A DNA stretch of 7,097 nt from Oligoflexia bacterium (GTDB lineage: Bacteria; Bdellovibrionota; UBA1018), in assembly GCA_903858195.1 (NCBI GenBank), contig CAIOHW010000127.1, positions 1-7,097 of the forward strand, in the 5' to 3' direction. Below are positions 1 through 5,210 of the stretch, piece by piece. A program made the position numbers and the translations under genes. The notes beneath the pieces were generated by a model, which made no database searches, was not told the origin of the DNA, and saw only the letters and a program-made list of their open reading frames with translations. Numbering within the stretch: position 1 is the first letter of the stretch; every line of letters starts with the position of its first letter.

Positions 1-12
1 CACTGAGGTTTC

Positions 13-459
13 ATGAATCGTACGACGGACGTGGCAGTGGCAGGCCTGGCCTATCTCGTCCTTCAGCTCATGGTTTGGCAGGGCAATGCACCTATGGTGG
101 GGGCCTCCGGGGGCATTTATGGCCTGCTGCTTGCCTATGGGCTGATCTTTGGAGAGCGGGTGCTGCTCTTCATGATGATTTTTCCGATGAAGGCCCGGCA
201 GTTTATCTGGGTGCTGGCCGGGGTGGAGTTCCTTTCGGGCCTGTTTTCGCAGGGGGGGGGCGGGGCCATGAGCAGTGTTGCCCACCTGGGCGGCATGGCA
301 GCAGGCTTTATCTACCTCTATGGACGCGGCTGGTGGTTGGTGCGGCAGCGTCGTCAGGGAGCAAAGCCCGGGATCGGGTCTAAGAAGCCCCAACCGAAAC
401 ACCTGAGACTGGTTCGAAAAGACGAGTCAGACGACGGCACCCCCCCCACCTGGCACTAA
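13..459 (+). CDS. Rhomboid-family intramembrane serine protease, C-terminal half (5' truncated or frameshifted)
   Basis: The 148-aa product carries the second half of a rhomboid fold. The nucleophile motif GASGG has Ser32 at the start of a membrane helix. The catalytic-dyad helix reads VAHLGGMAAG with His91 and the small-residue packing typical of the last core helix. Hydrophobic segments lie at about residues 7-21, 31-56, 63-79 and 87-103, followed by a basic hydrophilic tail of about 45 residues. Family members cleave transmembrane helices inside the inner membrane; the substrate cannot be told here. The usual upstream helices, including the conserved His/Asn-bearing helix, are absent. An in-frame TGA at 4-6 blocks extension, so the ATG at 13 is simply the first start available. 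I see no Shine-Dalgarno sequence before it. A frameshift near the left edge, a pseudogene or a base error are all possible. The family call is firm; the gene's integrity is doubtful. Confidence 0.75.
   Translation: MNRTTDVAVAGLAYLVLQLMVWQGNAPMVGASGGIYGLLLAYGLIFGERVLLFMMIFPMKARQFIWVLAGVEFLSGLFSQGGGGAMSSVAHLGGMAAGFIYLYGRGWWLVRQRRQGAKPGIGSKKPQPKHLRLVRKDESDDGTPPTWH
252..260 (+). repeat. G9 homopolymer tract inside the rhomboid gene
   Basis: Nine consecutive G bases encode the Gly81-Gly84 stretch just before the catalytic-His helix. It is the longest mononucleotide run I noticed in the window. Losing one G would bring a TGA at 269-271 into frame and remove His91. Gaining one G would shift reading into the +3 frame, which stays open to a stop ending at 383, and would also lose His91. 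Confidence 0.9.
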
Positions 460-468
460 CGGGATGGT

Positions 469-484
469 GGTGTCGATTGACACC
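469..484. promoter_or_regulatory. Perfect inverted repeat, possible operator or hairpin 1
   Basis: The sequence GGTGTC-GATT-GACACC is a perfect 6-bp palindrome with a 4-nt centre, 10 nt after the rhomboid stop. It has the size and symmetry of a dimeric-repressor site and covers the whole TTGACA hexamer at 477-482. It can also fold as an RNA hairpin, but no T-run follows it, so it is not a canonical intrinsic terminator. The binding factor is unknown. Confidence 0.4.
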
Positions 485-506
485 TGGTCACCCAGGGGTT
501 TAGAAC
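477..506 (+). promoter_or_regulatory. Candidate sigma-70-type promoter for the small ORF (and possibly trxB)
   Basis: A perfect -35 hexamer TTGACA (477-482) is followed, after an 18-nt spacer, by TAGAAC (501-506), which matches four of six positions of the -10 consensus. Transcription would then start near 512-514, almost on the ATG at 514. That would give either a leaderless mRNA or a short leader for the alternative GTG at 535. The call rests on hexamer matching only. Confidence 0.35.
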
Positions 507-510
507 CCCT
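494..510. promoter_or_regulatory. Hairpin 3: 7-bp stem, 3-nt loop, just before the small ORF
   Basis: AGGGGTT-TAG-AACCCCT is a perfect 7-bp inverted repeat ending 3 nt before the ATG at 514. Its 5' arm contains AGGGG, the only Shine-Dalgarno-like stretch upstream of that start. No T-tract follows, so termination is unlikely. A third repeat, CCTGG-TCAC-CCAGG (483-496), overlaps this stem and the one at 469-484, so it cannot form together with either. Confidence 0.4.
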
Positions 511-513
511 CGC

Positions 514-708
514 ATGCCACTCCTCCATGATTCGGTGAATGAGAAGAAGTTTGACGTCCGTATGGTCGAGCGCAATGTTCTGCGCGGCCAGGTTTCCCAG
601 GATGAAGTTGAGAAGGTTCTGAAGAACCTTCCAGATGACTCGGCACACGCAGTAGCCGTGGGCGAGGCTGACCTGGAAAAGCAGGAACAGCTTTCGCGTC
701 GCTCCTGA
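514..708 (+). CDS. Small hypothetical cytoplasmic protein
   Basis: I do not recognise a named family. The 64-aa product is hydrophilic and rich in charged residues, and looks mostly helical. It has no signal peptide, membrane segment, cysteine pair or metal motif. The core reads KKFDVRMVERNVLRG then SQDEVEKVLKNLPDD (about residues 11-42). That pattern resembles short proteins I recall in deltaproteobacterial genomes, whose function I do not know. The start is uncertain: ATG 514 has no good ribosome site, whereas GTG 535 would give a 57-aa protein beginning right at the conserved-looking NEKKFDVR. It ends 17 nt before trxB, so the two are probably co-transcribed. trxB lacks a clear Shine-Dalgarno sequence, so its translation may be coupled to this gene. 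The reading frame is probably real; the function is unknown. Confidence 0.6.
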   Translation: MPLLHDSVNEKKFDVRMVERNVLRGQVSQDEVEKVLKNLPDDSAHAVAVGEADLEKQEQLSRRS

Positions 709-725
709 TCGCCTGACAGATCCAG

Positions 726-1664
726 ATGACAGCGCCAGCGCCGGGAGTTGAGTCGGTCACCATCATCGGGACGGGCCCTGCTGGGCTCACTGCGGCCATC
801 TATGCCGCGCGAGCCAACCTGAGGCCGCTCGTCATCGAGGGCGACCAGCCGGGAGGCCAGCTCACGATCACGAGCGACGTCGAGAACTACCCGGGATTTG
901 CCGAAGGCGTGATGGGCCCTGAGCTCATGGAGCGCTTTCGCAAGCAGGCTGAGCGGTTCGGAAGTCGTTTTTTGACGGGTTACGTGAAGCGCGCCGATCT
1001 CTCTTCGCGGCCTTTCACGCTCGAGTTTTCGAACGGCACCACGGTGCGTACCGAGACCTTGATTGTAGCGACGGGCGCTTCGGCCAAATGGCTTGGCCTT
1101 CCGTCGGAGAAGCGCCTCATGGGCAAGGGCGTTTCATCCTGCGCGACGTGTGACGGATTTTTCTTCAGGAACCTGGATATCGCCGTAGTGGGCGGCGGTG
1201 ACACGGCGATGGAAGAAGCCACTTTTCTCACTCGTTTTGCCAAGTCCGTCACCCTGATCCATCGCCGCGACACATTCAAGGCGAGCAAGATCATGCTCGA
1301 CAAGGCCAAGGCCAATCCTAAGATCAAGTTCCTGCTCGACTCCGGAATCGAGGAGATCCTCGGTGAAAAGGACGTCACAGGAATTCGCGTCAAGAATCTC
1401 AAGACTGAAGCGGTGAGCGAGATTGCGCTTCAGGGTGTTTTCGTGGCCATTGGCCATCAGCCCAACACTTCGCTCTTCAAGGGTGCGCTCGAAATGAACG
1501 AAGCGGGGTACCTCAACGTCGTCCCCGGCACCACAAAGACCAATATCGCCGGAGTGTTTGCCGCGGGTGACGTTGCCGACCACGTTTATCGGCAGGCCGT
1601 CACAGCTGCCGGCACGGGCTGCATGGCGGCGATCGATGCAGAGCGTTTCTTGGAACACTCTTGA
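726..1664 (+). CDS. trxB: Thioredoxin reductase (NADPH, FAD)
   Basis: The enzyme transfers electrons from NADPH through FAD and a redox-active disulfide to thioredoxin in the cytoplasm, sustaining ribonucleotide reductase and thiol repair. At 312 aa it has the normal length of the low-molecular-weight bacterial form. It shows the N-terminal FAD dinucleotide fold (GTGPAG, 15-20), PGGQL (42-46), the active-site CATC (Cys139 and Cys142) inside the inserted NADPH domain, the NADPH fold (VVGGGDTA, 154-161), the 2'-phosphate-binding HRRDTFKAS (179-187), and the C-terminal FAD motif AAGDV (279-283) followed by RQAVTAAGTG. Position 185 is Lys where E. coli has Arg, a conservative change. The ATG at 726 is the only plausible start before the FAD motif, although no clear ribosome site precedes it. 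The small ORF lies 17 nt upstream and lysS 41 nt downstream. Confidence 0.97.
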   Translation: MTAPAPGVESVTIIGTGPAGLTAAIYAARANLRPLVIEGDQPGGQLTITSDVENYPGFAEGVMGPELMERFRKQAERFGSRFLTGYVKRADLSSRPFTLEFSNGTTVRTETLIVATGASAKWLGLPSEKRLMGKGVSSCATCDGFFFRNLDIAVVGGGDTAMEEATFLTRFAKSVTLIHRRDTFKASKIMLDKAKANPKIKFLLDSGIEEILGEKDVTGIRVKNLKTEAVSEIALQGVFVAIGHQPNTSLFKGALEMNEAGYLNVVPGTTKTNIAGVFAAGDVADHVYRQAVTAAGTGCMAAIDAERFLEHS

Positions 1665-1692
1665 GAGCATTCCTGATTCTCGTCCTTCTGGT

Positions 1693-1700
1693 GAGGTGAG
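1693..1700 (+). promoter_or_regulatory. Ribosome binding site of lysS
   Basis: GAGGTGAG lies 5 nt before the ATG at 1706 and matches the extended anti-Shine-Dalgarno complement over seven bases (GAGGTGA). It fixes the lysS start and is, with the lolD site, one of the two strongest ribosome sites in the window. Confidence 0.75.
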
Positions 1701-1705
1701 TTCCC

Positions 1706-3235
1706 ATGTCTGAACAGGTGCAAAATACGGCTTTGGATCTTGCCGAGCTGCAGGAGCAGGTGCGCGTCCGTTACGAGAAGCTGGGCAGGCTGCGCGCCTC
1801 CGAGAAGGTGCCCTTCAAGAATGGTTACGAGCCGAAGGACCTGGCATCCGACCTTCACCGTGCTTATGACGAAAAGACCAAGGAGCAGCTGGAGCCGCTC
1901 GCCGTAAAGGCGTCGATCGCCGGACGCATCATGGCGATCCGCGACTTTGGCAAGGCGGCATTCCTGCAGTTGCGAGACCGGACCGGCAAGATCCAGTTCT
2001 TCGTTCAGAAGAACAAGCTCGGCGAAGACGTGTTTGCCAAGTACCGCGAGATGGATGTGGGCGATATCGTTTACGGCGAGGGCACGGTCTTCAAGACCAA
2101 GACCAACGAGCTTTCGATCGACCTCGACCAGTTCGTGCTTCTGACCAAGTCACTGCGCCCGCTGCCCGAGAAGTTTCACGGCATTCAAGACGTCGAACTC
2201 AGGTATCGTCAGCGTTATGTGGACCTGATCATGACCGAGGCTTCGCGCGAGACCTTCAAGAAGCGCACGAGAATCATTGAAGAGGTGCGAAAGCACTTTG
2301 TCGAGCACGGATTCTTGGAAGTCGAGACGCCGATGATGCATCCGGTGGCAGGTGGCGCGACCGCGCGGCCCTTTGTCACGCATCATAATACGCTCGACAT
2401 GCAGCTCTACCTCCGTATCGCGCCCGAGCTCTATCTGAAGCGCCTCGTGGTGGGCGGTTTTGACCGCGTGTTTGAGATCAACCGCAACTTCCGAAACGAG
2501 GGGATTTCGATCAAGCATAACCCCGAGTTCACGATGCTCGAGTTCTACCAGGCCTACGCCACGTACGAAGACCTGATGGATTTCACAGAGAAGCTCTTCT
2601 GCCGTATTGGTGAGAACGTGCTGGGCACCACGACCGTGACCTATCAGGGCACTGCAATTGAGCTTGGGAAGCCATGGACCCGCATCTCGGTCGAGGATGC
2701 CGTGATGAAGTGGTCGAGTTTTGGAAGCTTTGCCGACCGCTCCAAGCTCCGCGACCGTGGGACCCTTCTGGCCTATGGCGACAAGTTCGGCGTGGCCATG
2801 AACCCCAAGGACACGACCGGTGGCCTGCTCATGGCGATCTTTGACGAGCAGGTCGAAAAGCACCTGATCCAGCCGACGTTCGTCACGCACTACCCGCTTG
2901 ATGTTTCGCCGCTTTCGCGCCAGAGCGACAGCGACCCGTGGGTGGTTGACCGGTTTGAGCTCTATGTTTATGGCCGCGAGATGGCCAACGCGTTTTCGGA
3001 GCTCAATGACCCGGAAGACCAGCGCAACCGCTTCCTTGCACAGGTCGATGCCAAGAATGCCGGCAACGACGAAGCGTGTGACATGGACGAGGACTACGTC
3101 ACGGCGCTTGAGTACGGGCTTCCGCCCACGGCGGGTCAAGGAATTGGCATCGACCGCATGGTCATGTTCTTTACCGATTCGCCGAGCATCCGTGACGTGA
3201 TCCTGTTCCCGCAGATGCGACCTGTGGCAAAATAG
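1706..3235 (+). CDS. lysS: Lysyl-tRNA synthetase, class II
   Basis: The enzyme charges tRNA-Lys with lysine at the cost of ATP in the cytoplasm. The 509-aa product has the normal class IIb layout. A helical N-terminus (1-65) leads into an anticodon-binding OB-fold (about 68-150, with VKASIAGRIMAIRDFGKAAF). The catalytic core carries motif 1 (HGFLEVETPMMHPVAGGATA, 201-220), motif 2 (FDRVFEINRNFRNEG with HNPEFTMLEFYQAY, 252-284) and motif 3 (GQGIGIDRMVMFFTD, 477-491, with the ATP-contacting Arg484). The conserved ELYVYGREMANAFSELNDP block (418-436) precedes motif 3, and the family ending SIRDVILFPQMRP closes the protein. No key residue appears to be missing. The start is set by a strong ribosome site 5 nt upstream. 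The stop codon TAG sits 5 nt before the permease gene and its G overlaps that gene's ribosome site, so the two are probably co-transcribed. Confidence 0.98.
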   Translation: MSEQVQNTALDLAELQEQVRVRYEKLGRLRASEKVPFKNGYEPKDLASDLHRAYDEKTKEQLEPLAVKASIAGRIMAIRDFGKAAFLQLRDRTGKIQFFVQKNKLGEDVFAKYREMDVGDIVYGEGTVFKTKTNELSIDLDQFVLLTKSLRPLPEKFHGIQDVELRYRQRYVDLIMTEASRETFKKRTRIIEEVRKHFVEHGFLEVETPMMHPVAGGATARPFVTHHNTLDMQLYLRIAPELYLKRLVVGGFDRVFEINRNFRNEGISIKHNPEFTMLEFYQAYATYEDLMDFTEKLFCRIGENVLGTTTVTYQGTAIELGKPWTRISVEDAVMKWSSFGSFADRSKLRDRGTLLAYGDKFGVAMNPKDTTGGLLMAIFDEQVEKHLIQPTFVTHYPLDVSPLSRQSDSDPWVVDRFELYVYGREMANAFSELNDPEDQRNRFLAQVDAKNAGNDEACDMDEDYVTALEYGLPPTAGQGIGIDRMVMFFTDSPSIRDVILFPQMRPVAK

Positions 3236-3239
3236 GGGA
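3235..3239 (+). promoter_or_regulatory. Ribosome binding site of lolC/E, overlapping the lysS stop
   Basis: GGGGA begins on the last base of the lysS TAG stop and ends 1 nt before the ATG at 3241. The spacing is shorter than usual, which fits reinitiation by ribosomes finishing lysS. Confidence 0.5.
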
Positions 3240-3240
3240 T

Positions 3241-4482
3241 ATGTCCCGCGATTCGGCCGTCGTTCGGCTCCTGGCTCGAAAGTTCATGCTTTCGAAGTCC
3301 TCGGATGCCTTCATTTCGCTCATTGCATGGGTATCGGTTTCGGGCGTGGCGCTTGGAGTGCTGGCGCTCACCGTGGTGACCAGTGTGATCAACGGCTTTG
3401 AAGGTGAGCTGAAGCGAGTGATCACGGGCATGAACGGAGATCTCGTGCTTTATTCGCGGTCCGAGCCGTTCTCTGATCTACCGAGGGTTGAATCGCGCAT
3501 TCGACAGATCCTTCCGGGCACGGTGGCGCTCTCGCCGTCTTTGGTCATGGAACTCATGGTTTCTGGTCCGGGCTCGGTTGCCGGCGCGGTCGTAGAGGGG
3601 ATGGACTGGAAGCGTTCGGCGGAGGTGACTCGGGTCCATGAGCGCATCATTTTAGGGAGCCTGCCCGGACCGACTGTCGAGGGCGGGGTCCCCGAGATTG
3701 CACTGGGAGACGCGCTCGCATCGCGGATCGGGGCCAAGGTGGGTGACGAGGTGAGGCTGGTGATTCCCTTCTCGGGCGGGGACATCGACTCCGGCATGTC
3801 ATCCAAGGTCGTCGCCACCCGGGTGAGCGGAATCATCAAGATGGGGATGTACGAGTACGACTCGAAGTTTGTGTTCACCGAGCTTCAGACCCTCCAGGCG
3901 GTCCTCGAGGCGCCGGGACGGGTCACTTCGATCAAGATCCGCATGCAGGAGAGGGCGGACACACGCATCGCCTCGCTCAGGCTCGGAGAGAGCTTTGGAT
4001 ATCCGTTCAAGGCCAAGGACTGGGGCCAGCTCAATCGCAACCTGTTTTACGCCATCCAGCTCGAAAAGGCCGTCATTTCGCTCATCCTTGCCGCCATCGT
4101 CCTAGTGGCTGCCTTCAACGTGGTGAGCACCCTGATGATGCTCATGCACGACAAGACTCGCGAGATTGCCATCCTCAAGGCCATGGGGCTTGCCCCCGCG
4201 CAGGGCTTCAAGCTCTTTGTCTGGATTGGAGCCGGAATCGGGGTGGTTGGAGCGCTCCTGGGCGGCGTGCTGGGCCTGGCACTCAACCAGCTCATCGAGC
4301 ATAGCCGGCTCATCGAGCTTCCGGCTGATATCTACTACATCGGATTCCTGCCTGTCGTGACACGCTGGAGTGAGTTTGCCGGAATCATTGGAGTGGCCCT
4401 CCTGCTCTGCCTCGCTGCGACGCTTTACCCAGCCTGGAGGCTTGCGACCCGCGCCCCTCTGGAGGGCATTCGACATGAGTGA
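3241..4482 (+). CDS. lolC: LolC/LolE-family lipoprotein-releasing permease
   Basis: This is the inner-membrane subunit of the ABC exporter that pulls mature lipoproteins out of the inner membrane and hands them to the periplasmic carrier. The 413-aa protein has the family topology: a short cytoplasmic start, TM1 (about 24-50, inside FISLIAWVSVSGVALGV), a periplasmic domain (about 51-270), then TM2 (277-302), TM3 (324-352) and TM4 (377-398) forming the FtsX-like region. Family wording includes VINGFE, EIALGDALASRIGAKVGDEV (a MacB-like periplasmic core), DWGQLNRNLFYAIQLEK before TM2, and DKTREIAILKAMG after it, the coupling region facing the ATPase. Only one permease gene is present here, so the complex may be a homodimer (LolF-type) or its partner may be elsewhere. 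I cannot separate LolC from LolE, so the symbol is nominal. lolD overlaps its end by 8 nt. Confidence 0.9.
   Translation: MSRDSAVVRLLARKFMLSKSSDAFISLIAWVSVSGVALGVLALTVVTSVINGFEGELKRVITGMNGDLVLYSRSEPFSDLPRVESRIRQILPGTVALSPSLVMELMVSGPGSVAGAVVEGMDWKRSAEVTRVHERIILGSLPGPTVEGGVPEIALGDALASRIGAKVGDEVRLVIPFSGGDIDSGMSSKVVATRVSGIIKMGMYEYDSKFVFTELQTLQAVLEAPGRVTSIKIRMQERADTRIASLRLGESFGYPFKAKDWGQLNRNLFYAIQLEKAVISLILAAIVLVAAFNVVSTLMMLMHDKTREIAILKAMGLAPAQGFKLFVWIGAGIGVVGALLGGVLGLALNQLIEHSRLIELPADIYYIGFLPVVTRWSEFAGIIGVALLLCLAATLYPAWRLATRAPLEGIRHE
4461..4466 (+). promoter_or_regulatory. Ribosome binding site of lolD, inside lolC/E
   Basis: GGAGGG lies 8 nt before the ATG at 4475, an ideal spacing. It decides the lolD start over the farther upstream in-frame ATG at 4370, which would add 35 residues with no homology to ABC ATPases. 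Confidence 0.8.
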
Positions 4483-5158
4483 AGTGATCTTGGAAGCCCG
4501 CGGTATCAAGAAGGTCTTCAAGAAGGAGGGGGTGCAGATCCCGGTCATCCGGGGGGTGGACTTCAAGATCGATGCAGGCGAGATGGTCGCCATCACAGGG
4601 GCATCCGGAGTGGGAAAGAGTACCCTGCTGCATATCCTGGGCACCCTGGAGCCGCCTTCCGAGGGCAAGGTGCTCTATGGGGCCGATCGAAAGGACCTCT
4701 TTGCCTTGAGGGAAAAGGAGCTGGCCTCCTTTCGGAATCGATCGCTGGGATTCATCTTCCAGTTTCACTACCTGCTGCCCGAGTTCACTGCGCTTGAGAA
4801 CGTCATGCTTCCTGCGCTGATTGCGGGTTACGCCCGCGGTCCTGCCGAGGCGCAGGCGCGGGAGCTTTTGGGATTTGTGGGGCTTGGCCATCGACTGGAG
4901 CACCGCCCCAGTGAGCTTTCAGGGGGTGAGCAGCAGCGCGTAGCCATTGCGCGGGCCGTCATTCTTCGGCCTAAGCTCCTGCTCGCAGACGAGATGACCG
5001 GCAACCTGGATTCTGCCAATTCGGCTCTGGTGGTGGAGCTTCTGCAGAAGCTCAATCGCGCCACCGGAATTTCGGTGCTCATGGTCACGCACGATCAGGA
5101 ACTCGCGCGCAGCATGCATCGCGTTATGGTCATGAAAGATGGAGTGTTTGTCGGTTGA
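4475..5158 (+). CDS. lolD: Lipoprotein-releasing ABC transporter ATPase LolD
   Basis: This cytoplasmic ATPase powers the LolC/E permease; the pair drives lipoproteins from the inner membrane toward the outer membrane. The 227-aa product has the normal LolD length and all ABC motifs: Walker A GASGVGKST (42-50), Q-loop Gln96 in FIFQFHYLLPEFTALENVMLP (the LolD/MacB signature after the Q-loop), signature LSGGEQQR (148-155), Walker B LLLADEM (168-174, catalytic Glu173), D-loop GNLD (176-179) and H-loop His206. The residue after the catalytic Glu is Met, where ADEPTGNLD is almost universal in this family; the substitution is odd but need not be inactivating. The ATG at 4475 is chosen because of the strong ribosome site and the ATGAGTGA overlap with the permease stop, a classic translational-coupling arrangement. 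MacB-type or FtsE ATPases are alternatives, but the partner gene favours LolD. Confidence 0.95.
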   Translation: MSEVILEARGIKKVFKKEGVQIPVIRGVDFKIDAGEMVAITGASGVGKSTLLHILGTLEPPSEGKVLYGADRKDLFALREKELASFRNRSLGFIFQFHYLLPEFTALENVMLPALIAGYARGPAEAQARELLGFVGLGHRLEHRPSELSGGEQQRVAIARAVILRPKLLLADEMTGNLDSANSALVVELLQKLNRATGISVLMVTHDQELARSMHRVMVMKDGVFVG

Positions 5159-5172
5159 TTTTCCCCCTCTCG

Positions 5173-5190
5173 GCCCCTAGACATAGGGGC
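5173..5190. promoter_or_regulatory. Hairpin in the bamA leader
   Basis: GCCCCTA-GACA-TAGGGGC is a perfect 7-bp stem with a 4-nt loop, 14 nt after the lolD stop and 20 nt before the bamA ATG. The downstream bases (TTGTGACC) are not a T-run, so it is a poor intrinsic terminator. It may act as an attenuator, an mRNA-stability element or a DNA site. The 3' arm carries AGGGG, a Shine-Dalgarno-like stretch 3 nt before an in-frame GTG at 5193. Confidence 0.4.
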
Positions 5191-5210
5191 TTGTGACCGG
5201 GTTCGCCACG

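Noticed and set aside
469..510. The inverted repeats after the rhomboid stop as a Rho-independent terminator.
   Set aside because: None of the stems is followed by a T-run on either strand; they fit a regulatory or leader role better.
437..530. On the minus strand, the stem at 494-510 can be drawn as an anticodon arm with loop TTCTAAA (anticodon CUA), suggesting a suppressor or pyrrolysine-like tRNA.
   Set aside because: There is no matching 7-bp acceptor stem, no normal D-arm, and the adjacent GGTGTC-AATC-GACACC stem lacks a proper T-loop (no TTCRA with a closing G-C pair). The resemblance is limited to one hairpin.
2150..3139. Long open frame (329 aa) on the minus strand.
   Set aside because: It is fully inside lysS, whose motifs 1-3 are intact on the + strand. 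Its translation shows no recognisable domain; long antisense frames are expected in GC-rich coding DNA.
4370..4474. N-terminal extension of LolD from the in-frame ATG at 4370.
   Set aside because: The extra 35 residues overlap the last membrane helix of the permease in another frame and have no ABC homology. The ATG at 4475 has an ideal ribosome site and gives the normal family length.
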